Counted from the stretch's first letter, positions 15,655-23,736 are shown. The stretch: 64,000 bases of DNA from Villigracilis sp900696595 (GCA_030263615.1 SZPH01000004.1:3058-67057); one strand, 5' to 3'. Notes: generated from the sequence alone by a model not told the origin. Made by a program: numbers and translations.

Positions 15655-17756
15655 ACGCTTTCCTGACGGATCAGTATCTTTTGAAGCGCCCGCAATAACG
15701 CGCCGCGCTGTTCAAAACCGGCCGCGCCAAGATCGGACAGGGCCAAAAATATTTTTTTGCGACAGCGCGCCAATAATCCCCCAGTCAGACGGGCAAGGGT
15801 TTCAACCTCCATGGCCGCTTCATCCGCGTCCAGCCAGAGGCGCTCCGGCTCCCAATATCGTGATAGGACGTAGGGATGCGTGAGCGGTTGCGACACGCGC
15901 TGAGACCAGCCGTCCGAGCCCGGGTCCAGCCAAAATTGATAGGTTGCGGGGCGGTTCATCATCAGGAAGGTATATGCGGGCGCGACCAGCACGGCATCCT
16001 TGTTTTCACTGCGCCACGCTTCGAGATATTGCGCCGCAATCACGCCGTCTTGCAACATGGCGATGTATTCCTTTCCCAACCCCAAACCTGACAGGTCTCC
16101 GAGACCTGTCAGGTTTGGATTCATTATCGGTTCCATGGCGATGCGAAATTTCTTCGCGGATTCGACGAGGCTTGCGGCGACTCGCACAGCGTCCAGGTTT
16201 GCGTGAAAACCAAAATCGGGCTGCGAAAGGACTTCGCCGAATATTTTGCGCAAAAAGAAATCGAAGGGCAGCGGTTGGTCGGCGCGATAGGTTTCGATCC
16301 AGTCTCTCAATAACGAGTAACGGGAGCCAAGCGAGTAGGTGATGCGCTCCTGTGCGTCGGGTTGAATCTTGTCGAAGGTCGAAAGCCGCAGATCGCGCTG
16401 ACCGTAAACAATTTCGGCAAGCAATTGCGCGCGGATCAAATCCGTGTTCAAGGCGAACATCAATGCGTGCGCAACATCGAACTTGGGAGGGTGAATGTCC
16501 CAACCCGGATGGGCGAGCGCCGAAAGAGTGAGCAGGGTTTTGCTGGCGGGTTCATCGTGCAAGGATCGCGAGGGGCGGTTGCTGCGCCAGGGGATGCCCG
16601 CCGCGTCCAGCCGGTTTGTGATCGAAAACCGGAGCGAGTCAGATAAATATGGCGCGAGGACGACGATCTCAGACGGCTCTGCGCCGGTTTCGATCAGCGA
16701 CCTTATCTTTTTCACAACCTCATCCAGCATCTCGGGATGAAAGCGCGCCATGATAAATTCCAACGCATCCTCGCCCGCCGCTTCAATCGGACCCTGATGC
16801 GCGATGGCGGCGACGAGCGAGTTCGATAACTGGATGATGTTCGCAGACGAGACGAAGGATTCCGTCAACTCGATCTGCGATTCGCACGCGCGGCTCAATT
16901 CGGACCCGCTGACCGAATCCCCGCCCAGGAATTTTCGATACCCCGCATCCTGATCGTAGAGTAACAACGCCGAGTTGAATTCCGGCATCCACTCGCGGAT
17001 TACGTCGTGGGCGCAGGAGATGTCTTCTTCGAGGTTGTCGTAGATCAGGTGGCGGTACGTTTGAGTGAGAAACGACCGCGCCTGTTCGTTGCGCCATAGA
17101 ATATTGTTGAAGATTTCGAGTTGAAGCGAAAAATCGAGCAGGTTATTTTCGAGGCAGTAATGCCGGAAGAGATTCGCGCATTCCTGCATGTCGGCGTACA
17201 CTCTGCGTTGGGCCGGGTCGCCGAACCAGGCCGCGTCCAGCCGCGCGCCGATCTCGGTGTGCGGGAAGCCGACGATGGCGGCTTTGTTCAGGCTGTCGAG
17301 GATCTGCGAATACAAACGGTTGCGGCTGATCGTGACCGAGTCGAAGTATCCCTTTTCTTCGATCAGCGGGCGGACCAGATGCGCCATGAAGTATTGCGCG
17401 GTTTCGAGCGTGAGGAAGACGGGGGGGCGATCCGGATGCGAGAATCCCGCCTGCTCCGCCGCGAACGACCAGAATAAATCGCACATGCGTTTTGCGAGAC
17501 CGCCCACCGTGGCGGGAGTCACTTCTCCGCCCGCGATCCGTTCCGGGCTTTCGAGCATGTCGAGGTACGGCTCTTGTAGCGTCCGTTGCGGCGTGAGGAG
17601 GAGAATCGAATCCGCCGGGATGCCGTTTGCAAGCAAAAAACGAAGCCGCTCGATCCCCGCAGTCGTCTTGCCCGCGCCAGCCTTTCCCGTGACGAAGAGA
17701 CGGGAGTTGAGGGGAGATTCAACAATCTGACGCTGGAGAGGACTGAGGGGAGTCAT
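15651..17756 (-). CDS. Divergent UvrD-like superfamily I helicase
   Basis: A 701-residue protein with an N-terminal SF1 helicase pattern: Walker A FVTGKAGAGKTTAG (about residues 20-33), SILLLTPQRTL as motif Ia and HLIYDNLEEDISCAHDVI as a degenerate motif II. Motif IV is EIVVLAPYLSDSLRFSITN and a possible motif VI is LLARCRKKIFLALS. Motif II (DNLEED) differs from the usual DExQ, so activity is less sure. The start at 17756 is favoured because a TTGACA-17-TATCTT promoter ends 6 bases before this ATG. A 37-bp palindrome at 16082-16118 is read in frame (NPNLTGLGDLSGLG). The lipoprotein gene overlaps its stop. Confidence 0.75.
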   Translation of the reverse strand: MTPLSPLQRQIVESPLNSRLFVTGKAGAGKTTAGIERLRFLLANGIPADSILLLTPQRTLQEPYLDMLESPERIAGGEVTPATVGGLAKRMCDLFWSFAAEQAGFSHPDRPPVFLTLETAQYFMAHLVRPLIEEKGYFDSVTISRNRLYSQILDSLNKAAIVGFPHTEIGARLDAAWFGDPAQRRVYADMQECANLFRHYCLENNLLDFSLQLEIFNNILWRNEQARSFLTQTYRHLIYDNLEEDISCAHDVIREWMPEFNSALLLYDQDAGYRKFLGGDSVSGSELSRACESQIELTESFVSSANIIQLSNSLVAAIAHQGPIEAAGEDALEFIMARFHPEMLDEVVKKIRSLIETGAEPSEIVVLAPYLSDSLRFSITNRLDAAGIPWRSNRPSRSLHDEPASKTLLTLSALAHPGWDIHPPKFDVAHALMFALNTDLIRAQLLAEIVYGQRDLRLSTFDKIQPDAQERITYSLGSRYSLLRDWIETYRADQPLPFDFFLRKIFGEVLSQPDFGFHANLDAVRVAASLVESAKKFRIAMEPIMNPNLTGLGDLSGLGLGKEYIAMLQDGVIAAQYLEAWRSENKDAVLVAPAYTFLMMNRPATYQFWLDPGSDGWSQRVSQPLTHPYVLSRYWEPERLWLDADEAAMEVETLARLTGGLLARCRKKIFLALSDLGAAGFEQRGALLRALQKILIRQESV
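16082..16118. repeat. Perfect 37-bp palindrome inside the helicase-like gene
   Basis: Arms of 18 bases (CCAAACCTGACAGGTCTC and its complement) surround one central base. The core ACCTGACAGGT also builds the inverted-repeat element at 35384-35477, so it is a dispersed REP-like unit. It adds about 12 residues to the protein without a frameshift. Confidence 0.85.
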
Positions 17757-17762
17757 GAAGCG

Positions 17763-17791
17763 AAGATAAAGTATCGGAGATGTTTTGTCAA
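17763..17791 (-). promoter_or_regulatory. Leaderless-type promoter of the helicase-like gene
   Basis: On the minus strand TTGACA (17786-17791), 17 bases, TATCTT (17763-17768), then only 6 bases to the ATG at 17756. Transcription should start at or next to the A of the ATG. Confidence 0.7.
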
Positions 17792-17797
17792 TGAAAA

Positions 17798-17825
17798 GTC
17801 CCCCGATCATAAAAGATCAGGGGAC
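17798..17825 (-). terminator. Terminator after the DUF4350-like gene
   Basis: An inverted repeat GTCCCC(C)GATC / GATC(A)GGGGAC closes an ATAAAA loop and is followed on the minus strand by a short T run. It separates the 17847 gene from the helicase-like promoter. Confidence 0.6.
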
Positions 17826-17846
17826 GATTTCAATTTAGGTTTCGCC

Positions 17847-19298
17847 TCATCCGCCCGGCGTAGGCGTCGTTTCGAGCGTCGGCTCGCCCGATTGGTCGGT
17901 GGAGGATTCATCCAGCGGCGCTTCGGTTTCTTCTTCAAAGAAAAAATCGTCGCCGGAACCAACGCTGCACACCGCCGCCCGTTCGCTCGTCAGGCAGGAG
18001 CCGACGCTGTTGTAACTCATCACGCCGAGCAATGCGATGATATCGTCGGGGGAGCCAGCCAGCAGGACGAGCGTGTTGCCATTTTTGCCCGACTCGAACA
18101 GCATGACTCCGTTGCCGCCGCGGTTGATCTCGCCGAAGGCGGCTGTGCTGATGAATTCGTCGCCGATCTCCACGTCCGCTTTCAGCAAATAATCCTCGAA
18201 GTCTTCCGTCGCGTCGAATGAACCGATCAAGATCGCGTCGCCCGATGACGGAATCTCGTCCACGAAGGCCGCTTTCAAGTTGAGCAGGCGCAATGCCGAT
18301 TGCAGGCTGCCGAGCGCGCTGACCATGCTTGGGTCTTTCTCCACATCCGGCGAAACAAAGATTTGCACAGTGTTCTGTGTGAAGATGTAAGGGAACAGGT
18401 CGAGGGTCTGTGTTTGCGAACCTGCGAGCGCAAAGTCCGCCAGGTTTTGGATGAGCGCGGCGTTATCGGTGTACGTGTCGTACGGCGCGGAGAGGAAGGT
18501 GAAGTCGCCGAATGCCGCGACGCTGCCGTCCGCGCTGAGGGCTGCCCCGCCTGCGTTTGGATCGTGCGCATCGTTCAGCGACGAGAGGTTGGTCTCCGGA
18601 CCCTGAAGCAGGAGCAACCCCGAATCGGTGACGACCGAACGCGCGCCGTATAAGGCGATCTCGTTCAAGCCGAAGGTCAGTTCGCTTTTCCCGAACTTGT
18701 CGAACAGCACGTTGCGGAAGTTGCCCTCGTTGGTCGAGGTGTTGTAGAGGTAATCGTTGTTGATCGAGATGTCGTAATGCTTCAAGAGCGAGTTGGCTGC
18801 GCTGGCGTCGCCGTAGGCGATGGGGTTGCCTGTGACAAAGTCATAATAAAGTTGGTTGCGGGTCGCGTCGGTGAAGACAAGGATTCTGCCGCCGCGTTCG
18901 GTAAAGTCGCCGAGCAGTTGTGACTCGTATTGCGAAAAGACGACGCTCGGCGAAACGGTCACGAAGGCTTTGGCGGTTTTGAGCAGGGTCTCGAGCGTGT
19001 AAACATCTGTCGCGGATTCCATGGTCGCTCCGCGCAGGCGGACGGCGGCGGCGAGGGCTTCGATCTCATTCAGGGTGAATTGGTTGCCATGATAGTAGTC
19101 CAGCAGAATCATCCCTTCGGTTTGGACGACGTTCTCTGTATCCGGCGTGTTGATCTCCACCTCGGGTCGTTCAAAGGATGTGAAATCGGGCGTGGCGATC
19201 TCGGAGCGTTCCGGGACTCCGCGATAGAACCACAGGGCGCGGAGCAAAGCGGGGAGGATCAATGCCAGCATTGCGATGGTAATGAATTGGCGTTTCAT
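17847..19298 (-). CDS. Membrane-anchored DUF4350-like protein
   Basis: A 483-residue protein with one N-terminal membrane helix (FITIAMLALILPALLRALWF) and a long extracytoplasmic part. It contains MILLDYYHGNQFTLNEIEAL, FVTVSPSVVFSQYE and LGDFTERGGRILVFTDATR. This is the layout of DUF4350/glutamine-amidotransferase-like sensor proteins that scan 'gone or present' strings, a loose match only. The C-terminus is acidic and Ser/Thr/Pro-rich. It has a strong AGGAGG site and is followed by the S49 protease gene upstream in the same direction (gap 12 bases), so it may be the protease's partner or substrate. Function unknown. Confidence 0.65.
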   Translation of the reverse strand: MKRQFITIAMLALILPALLRALWFYRGVPERSEIATPDFTSFERPEVEINTPDTENVVQTEGMILLDYYHGNQFTLNEIEALAAAVRLRGATMESATDVYTLETLLKTAKAFVTVSPSVVFSQYESQLLGDFTERGGRILVFTDATRNQLYYDFVTGNPIAYGDASAANSLLKHYDISINNDYLYNTSTNEGNFRNVLFDKFGKSELTFGLNEIALYGARSVVTDSGLLLLQGPETNLSSLNDAHDPNAGGAALSADGSVAAFGDFTFLSAPYDTYTDNAALIQNLADFALAGSQTQTLDLFPYIFTQNTVQIFVSPDVEKDPSMVSALGSLQSALRLLNLKAAFVDEIPSSGDAILIGSFDATEDFEDYLLKADVEIGDEFISTAAFGEINRGGNGVMLFESGKNGNTLVLLAGSPDDIIALLGVMSYNSVGSCLTSERAAVCSVGSGDDFFFEEETEAPLDESSTDQSGEPTLETTPTPGG

Positions 19299-19310
19299 GT
19301 CATCCTCCTG

Positions 19311-20156
19311 TTATTTCACCGGCAGGGGCGGGATGTAGAGCATGTAGATGCCCGCTTCTCGCGGATAGGGCATGGTGATGCCGTTCTCGTCGGTCATGAA
19401 AAAGAAGAAGGCATCTTCTTCGACGCCGGACGGGTGGGCGAGATCGAGGACTTCGTAATTGGCGATCTTCGCCAGTTCGGCGGCTTTTTCCGCGCCGTCG
19501 TTTTCGGAGCCTATCTCGTCTATCAAGCCGATATTTAAACCGTCTATGCCGGAGAAGATCTGCCCGCTGAAGGTGACGGAGTCGCTGCCGGTGAGTCTAT
19601 CGCCGCGCCCAAGTTTGACCGCCTGAAAGAACGATTCTTTGATCATCTCGACCTGGCGCATGTCTGAGTCGCGCGGCGCGCCCCATAGTTTGTAGGGACC
19701 GGTCGTGATGATGTCTTCGATCACGAAGGGCGCCGGCGGCAGGTAGCCGATCACGCCGATGTTGCCCACCAGCGAGGTCGGCTTGGCGAAGATGTAATCA
19801 GTATTAACGGAGAGGTAATAACCGCCGCTGGCAGCCATGCCGTTCACGACGGTCACGACGGGCTTTTTCTCGCGCAGGCGCGTCAGTTCCATGTAGATGG
19901 ATTCGGTGTCCACCACCGTTCCGCCGGGGCTGTCCATCACGATCACCACCGCCCGCACTTCGGGGCGTTCGATGGCGTACTGAATCTGTTTGATGGTATT
20001 TTGCGCCGAGTAGGTGTAAATGGCGTCCTCCAGCCGGATCACGCCGATGATCGGCTTTGGCACCGCCGAGGCGGCAAGCAAGCCGAGAATTAACGGGACC
20101 GCCAGCCAGAGCAGGATGTTTCGAATCCGTTCCCAGCGTTGGTCTGCTTCGCTCAT
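19311..20156 (-). CDS. sppA: S49-family signal peptide peptidase (SppA-like)
   Basis: A 281-residue membrane-bound serine protease that degrades signal peptides or membrane proteins. An N-terminal helix (NILLWLAVPLILGLLAA) is followed by the SppA core. The core has VIVMDSPGGTVVDTESIY, the nucleophile region VNGMAASGGYYLS, SLVGNIGVIG and TTGPYKLWGAP, whose Lys is the general base in the short SppA type. The start at 20156 has a clear AAGGAG site and removes 22 upstream residues. It is transcribed from its own promoter and precedes the DUF4350-like gene. Confidence 0.9.
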   Translation of the reverse strand: MSEADQRWERIRNILLWLAVPLILGLLAASAVPKPIIGVIRLEDAIYTYSAQNTIKQIQYAIERPEVRAVVIVMDSPGGTVVDTESIYMELTRLREKKPVVTVVNGMAASGGYYLSVNTDYIFAKPTSLVGNIGVIGYLPPAPFVIEDIITTGPYKLWGAPRDSDMRQVEMIKESFFQAVKLGRGDRLTGSDSVTFSGQIFSGIDGLNIGLIDEIGSENDGAEKAAELAKIANYEVLDLAHPSGVEEDAFFFFMTDENGITMPYPREAGIYMLYIPPLPVK

Positions 20157-20190
20157 GATGTTCTCCTTTGTTGGGTGAATCGTCTTTCTC

Positions 20191-20219
20191 AGCATATACG
20201 AGAAAATCCGCTTTGTCAA
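20191..20219 (-). promoter_or_regulatory. Promoter of sppA
   Basis: On the minus strand TTGACA (20214-20219), a 17-base spacer and TATGCT (20191-20196). Predicted leader of about 28 bases. Confidence 0.7.
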
Positions 20220-20224
20220 CAAGG

Positions 20225-20253
20225 TTGTTTTATGAACGGAGATAATGTATATT
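20225..20253 (+). promoter_or_regulatory. Promoter of the 20298 gene
   Basis: TTGTTT (20225-20230), a 17-base spacer and TATATT (20248-20253), divergent from the sppA promoter. Confidence 0.5.
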
Positions 20254-20297
20254 TGGTTTTAGTTTCGATTATCCCATTTTTACGGAGGTAACTTCCC

Positions 20298-20774
20298 ATG
20301 CCCGCTCCAATCAAGTCCGGTCTTAAACCCGGGTCTGCCGTCTCCAAATCCGGCGCAGTTTCGTACGTCCGATTTTCGGATAAGTTGACGGCGTCCATTA
20401 CCGATATTGCGAAGATCATCGAGCAGCACAAGGAGATGATCGACTCGATCCAGGAGGTCGCCATTGAATTGACCGGCTCCATCGGCTCGCTTCACACGCT
20501 GACTGTGAAGTATGCCCGCACTGCGAACCAGATTTTGGACGTTTTGCTTCCCATCCTGAAGAATCTGCCGCTTATCCCAAAGAACGTAATGCAGATGCTC
20601 GTCAACCTTGAAAGCCTGACCCAGAAAATCATTGACAACGAAACCGCCACCACCAAGACCATCAACGATGTGAATTCCGGCTTGAAGACCGGCGATGCAA
20701 ACAAGTTGAAGGCTCACGCCGGCCAATTGCAGGCGGTGACAAGGACGATCACGTCCATCATCCCGAAGGGGTAG
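20298..20774 (+). CDS. Small helical protein of unknown function
   Basis: A 158-residue soluble protein, almost entirely predicted helix, with heptad-like stretches (SITDIAKIIEQHKEMIDSIQE, LESLTQKIIDNETATTKTI) and no membrane segment. The start has an ACGGAGGTAAC ribosome site. It has its own promoter and a good terminator, so it is a single-gene unit between sppA and the ribosomal-protein operon. No family was recognised; a coiled-coil or four-helix bundle protein is the most that can be said. Confidence 0.7.
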   Translation: MPAPIKSGLKPGSAVSKSGAVSYVRFSDKLTASITDIAKIIEQHKEMIDSIQEVAIELTGSIGSLHTLTVKYARTANQILDVLLPILKNLPLIPKNVMQMLVNLESLTQKIIDNETATTKTINDVNSGLKTGDANKLKAHAGQLQAVTRTITSIIPKG

Positions 20775-20785
20775 GGCTGGGAGTG

Positions 20786-20828
20786 AAAAATCTCCCGACT
20801 TTTCAACTGCAAAATCGGGAGATTTTGC
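20786..20828 (+). terminator. Hairpin terminator of the 20298 gene
   Basis: AAAATCTCCCGA pairs with TCGGGAGATTTT further on, flanked by A and T runs, so it may work in both directions. Confidence 0.7.
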
Positions 20829-20840
20829 AGCCCACTTTGT

Positions 20841-20870
20841 TTGACAGTTCCGCCTGTCTGCATGTATAAT
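20841..20870 (+). promoter_or_regulatory. Promoter of rplU-rpmA-rpmE
   Basis: Perfect TTGACA (20841-20846), 18 bases, perfect TATAAT (20865-20870). A leader of about 125 bases follows before rplU; it contains GC-rich complementary stretches around 20885-20990 and could bind L21 or L27, but no known leader class was recognised. Confidence 0.9.
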
Positions 20871-21003
20871 CTCGCTCGCTTCCGCCCCGGAGGACGAATT
20901 CCGGGGTAGTTGTTTGTTACAAACCCAGCTTCCCCGGGCGCAGGCGCAGGATGCAAGCCTACCCGCAGGCTCCCCGGCGAAGTGAGACTGGAGAATAAAA
21001 ATA

Positions 21004-21450
21004 ATGAAATTTGCAATCGTCGAAAGCGGCGGCAAGCAATTCCGCGCCGTCGAAGGCGCCACAATTGATGTGGACCGCCTCCCCCGCGAAGTCGGAGATA
21101 GTTTCGATTTCGAGCGCGTCCTGCTCATGGCGGATGGGGACGCAGTTTCGGTGGGGACTCCCACCGTCGGCGGGGTCACCGTCTCCGCTACAGTGGTGGA
21201 TCACCTCAAGGGTCCCAAGGTCCTCTCCTTCAAATACCGCCCGAAGAAACGCATCCGCGTGCGCGGCGGGAACCGCGCCCATTTCACCCGTCTGATGATT
21301 GACTTCATCGGCGCGTCGGGCGAGAAGAAGGAAAAACCCAAGTCGGAATCGAAGCCCAAAGCGGAGAAACCGGCTCCGGCGAAGCAAGAAGCGAAGCCGA
21401 CATCGCCGTCGAAGAAGGCGTCCACAGCAAAGAAGTCCGAGAAGAAGTAA
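21004..21450 (+). CDS. rplU: 50S ribosomal protein L21 with a basic C-terminal extension
   Basis: A 148-residue protein. Residues 1-103 are a normal L21 (KFAIVESGGKQFRAVEGATI, KVLSFKYRPKKRIRVRGGNR), which binds 23S rRNA. The last about 45 residues are a Lys/Pro/Ala/Ser tail (EKPAPAKQEAKPTSPSKKAS) that ordinary L21 lacks. It heads the rplU-rpmA-rpmE operon, behind a consensus promoter, 12 bases before rpmA. Confidence 0.97.
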   Translation: MKFAIVESGGKQFRAVEGATIDVDRLPREVGDSFDFERVLLMADGDAVSVGTPTVGGVTVSATVVDHLKGPKVLSFKYRPKKRIRVRGGNRAHFTRLMIDFIGASGEKKEKPKSESKPKAEKPAPAKQEAKPTSPSKKASTAKKSEKK

Positions 21451-21462
21451 AGGCAGGTAGAA

Positions 21463-21729
21463 ATGGCACATAAAGTAGGCGGCGGTTCGAGCCGCAACGG
21501 AAGAGACAGCAATTCACAGCGATTGGGCGTGAAGCGTTATGCCGGTCAGTTTGTGCTTTCGGGCAATGTGCTGGTGCGCCAGCGTGGAACGCGCATCAAG
21601 CCGGGCTTGAATGTCATGGTCGGCAAGGATGACACCCTGTTCGCCACCGCCGACGGTGTGGTGATGTTCGATGTGTTCCGCGGGCGCAAGCGCGTTAATA
21701 TCGTTCCGGCAGAGGCGGCGCAATCATGA
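21463..21729 (+). CDS. rpmA: 50S ribosomal protein L27
   Basis: An 88-residue L27, which reaches into the peptidyl-transferase centre. It begins AHKVGGGSSRNGRDSNSQRLG and has GNVLVRQRGTRIKPGLNVMVG, both family signatures. There is no N-terminal extension for processing. It lies between rplU and rpmE; its stop codon overlaps the rpmE start (ATGA at 21726-21729), so the two proteins are made in step. Confidence 0.97.
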   Translation: MAHKVGGGSSRNGRDSNSQRLGVKRYAGQFVLSGNVLVRQRGTRIKPGLNVMVGKDDTLFATADGVVMFDVFRGRKRVNIVPAEAAQS

Positions 21730-22217
21730 AAGCCGATATTCACCCCGCAACTTACGACGCCAAGGTGACCTGCGCCTCGTGCGGCGCCACCTGGACGACG
21801 ACTTCGACCAAGAAGGAACTGCGTATTGACGTGTGTTCCAACTGTCACCCTTTCTTCACCGGCGAGTCGGCGCGGCTGCTCGACGTGGAAGGTCAGGTGG
21901 ATCGCTTCTATAAGAAGTTGACCGCCCGCCAGACCTATGTGGAAGACCAGAAGGCGCGCGAAGAATCCATGAACGTCAACAACCGTTCGGTGGACGATCT
22001 CGCCCTTACCCCCCGCGCCACCGACAGCCTCAAGCGCGCCGGGCTTCTCACCATCGGCAAGGTGGTGGAAAAGCTGGCGGAGGGCGACGCGGCGATCCTG
22101 GCGATCAACGGCTTTGGACAATCCGCTTTGACGGCAACCAAGAGGAAATTGCGCGCGTTGGACGTTGAACTCCCCGAGACGCCCAGGGTCGAAAAGGAAG
22201 AAAAGGCGGCTGGGTAG
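21726..22217 (+). CDS. rpmE: Ribosomal protein L31 fused to an alpha-CTD-like domain
   Basis: A 163-residue protein. Residues 1-75 are a zinc-type L31 (Cys16/Cys19 and Cys37/Cys40; CASCG, CSNCHPFFTG, VDRFYKK). Residues 87-148 match the C-terminal domain of RNA polymerase alpha: VDDLALTPRATDSLKRAG, TIGKVVEKL, INGFGQSALTATKRKLR. Of the E. coli DNA-binding set, the Arg265 position is kept (Arg97), but Asn268, Lys298 and Ser299 are changed to Asp, Ser and Ala. The domain may thus bind a protein or RNA instead of UP-element DNA. L31 is usually 65-80 residues. The frame is continuous, with no sign of a sequencing joint. Confidence 0.92.
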   Translation: MKADIHPATYDAKVTCASCGATWTTTSTKKELRIDVCSNCHPFFTGESARLLDVEGQVDRFYKKLTARQTYVEDQKAREESMNVNNRSVDDLALTPRATDSLKRAGLLTIGKVVEKLAEGDAAILAINGFGQSALTATKRKLRALDVELPETPRVEKEEKAAG

Positions 22218-22243
22218 TCTTTCAGCCGGGTATCAGGTAAATT

Positions 22244-22277
22244 AAACAGGCAGATGCTGGCGCGTCTGCCTGTTTTT
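22244..22277 (+). terminator. Terminator of the rplU operon
   Basis: AAACAGGCAGA (22244-22254) and TCTGCCTGTTT (22265-22275) form an 11-bp stem followed by T residues. Confidence 0.85.
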
Positions 22278-22363
22278 GGTAAAGAGATAAAACACAAGCG
22301 CGAGCATATCCATGTACGGTGGAGAAATGTTCAATCCTTGACTGCTAAATTTACGGAGAATCC

Positions 22364-22933
22364 ATGATGCACACTCACGGTCTGATCGAAGTCGTTTGCG
22401 GTTCGATGTTCAGCGGAAAAACGGACGAGTTGATCCGCCGCCTCGTGCGGGCGACGATTGCGAAACAAAAGGTGCAGGTTTTCAAACCCGCCATAGACGC
22501 GCGCTACTCGGTCGAGAAAGTCGCTTCGCACACCGGCTCCACCTTCGACGCGATTCCCGTGCAAAAGGCGGCGGAGATTCGATCCAAGATCGAAAACGAC
22601 ACCACCGTAGTGGGTTTGGATGAGGCGCAGTTCTTCGACCCCGAGATTGTGGACGTGGCGCACGAACTCGCCGAGCGCGGCGTCCGCGTTATCGTTGCGG
22701 GGTTGGACATGGATTTCCGCGGCGAACCGTTTGGGATCATGCCAATCTTGATGTCGAAAGCCGAACAGGTTTTGAAGCTTCACGCCATTTGCATGGTCTG
22801 CGGGAACGAAGCTTCGCGCACGCAGAGATTGGTCAACGGCAAGCCTGCCCGGTACGACGAGCCGGTCGTCATCGTCGGCGCGTCCGAACTGTACGAGGCG
22901 CGTTGCCGGGTTCATCACGAAGTTCCGAAGTAG
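22364..22933 (+). CDS. tdk: Thymidine kinase (type II)
   Basis: A 189-residue salvage enzyme that phosphorylates thymidine with ATP. The P-loop is GSMFSGKTDEL, the lasso/Mg region VVGLDEAQFFD and the substrate region IVAGLDMDFRGEPFG. Zinc ligands are CMVCG and a final C-x-x-H pair. The start has a GGAG site; two ATG codons are adjacent. A 158-bp octamer array follows the stop directly and separates it from hpt. Confidence 0.95.
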   Translation: MMHTHGLIEVVCGSMFSGKTDELIRRLVRATIAKQKVQVFKPAIDARYSVEKVASHTGSTFDAIPVQKAAEIRSKIENDTTVVGLDEAQFFDPEIVDVAHELAERGVRVIVAGLDMDFRGEPFGIMPILMSKAEQVLKLHAICMVCGNEASRTQRLVNGKPARYDEPVVIVGASELYEARCRVHHEVPK

Positions 22934-23091
22934 TCGGTTGGTCGAGTGGTCGAGTGGTCGGTTGGTCGAGTGGTCGAGTGGTCGGTTGGTCGAGTGGTCG
23001 GTTGGTCGAGTGGTCGAGTGGTCGGTTGGTCGAGTGGTCGAGTGGTCGGTTGGTCGAGTGGTCGGTTGGTCGAGTGGTCGAGTGGTCAGGT
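22934..23091 (+). repeat. Octamer tandem array (GGTTGGTC / GAGTGGTC)
   Basis: About 20 units of exactly 8 bases alternate between two forms, GGTTGGTC and GAGTGGTC. The order is irregular and the array reads up to about 23091. No spacer sequence is present, so it is not a CRISPR. It lies directly behind tdk and ahead of hpt. Degenerate relatives occur at 478, 687, 12331 and 32293. Confidence 0.95.
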
Positions 23092-23178
23092 TGTAATGTT
23101 CCAGCGAACATGAATTTGATGTAAACTAACGGCAACGGATGTAAAATTCCCAAATCGCCAGACCAAAGGACAAAATCC

Positions 23179-23736
23179 ATGCAAGATTACAAGGACATTC
23201 TCGCCGAAATCCTGATCGACGCCGAGATGCTGAACAAACGGGTCGCCGAACTTGGCGAACAGATCAGCGCGGATTATCAGGGCGAAGACCTGATTCTGAT
23301 CTGCATCCTGCGCGGGGCGGTGCCATTCATGGTGGATTTGAGCCGTCATATTACTGTGCCGCACATGATGGACTTCATGGCAGCGTCTTCGTATGGAGTC
23401 GGAAAACGCGAATCCTCCGGCTTTGCCCGTGTTACGCTCGACCTGCAAACCGATATCCGCGACCGGAACGTTCTGCTTGTCGAAGACATTGTGGATAGCG
23501 GACACACCATCTCCGCCGTTTTGCAAATGCTCGGCACGCGCAGTCCGCGTTCGCTCAAAGTATGCGCCCTGCTCGACAAGCCCGAACGCCGCGAGGCGCG
23601 CGTCCCCATTGATTATCTCGGCTTCACCATTCCGAATAAATTCGTCTTCGGCTACGGCCTCGACCTCGACGAATACCACCGCAACCTGCCCTTCGTCGGC
23701 GTTGTGGATTTGGATAAATATAAACCCGCAGAGTGA
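23179..23736 (+). CDS. hpt: Hypoxanthine phosphoribosyltransferase
   Basis: A 185-residue purine-salvage enzyme that makes IMP/GMP from hypoxanthine/guanine and PRPP. The PRPP loop is NVLLVEDIVDSGHTI; the flexible loop MAASSYGVGKRESSG and the purine-binding end YLGFTIPNKFVFGYGLDLDEYHRN are typical. It is probably co-transcribed with the next gene (gap 20 bases). The PRPP site and length are as expected. Confidence 0.95.
   Translation: MQDYKDILAEILIDAEMLNKRVAELGEQISADYQGEDLILICILRGAVPFMVDLSRHITVPHMMDFMAASSYGVGKRESSGFARVTLDLQTDIRDRNVLLVEDIVDSGHTISAVLQMLGTRSPRSLKVCALLDKPERREARVPIDYLGFTIPNKFVFGYGLDLDEYHRNLPFVGVVDLDKYKPAE

Noticed and set aside
22934..23091. CRISPR-like array
   Set aside because: Units are 8 bases with no unique spacers; a simple tandem repeat.
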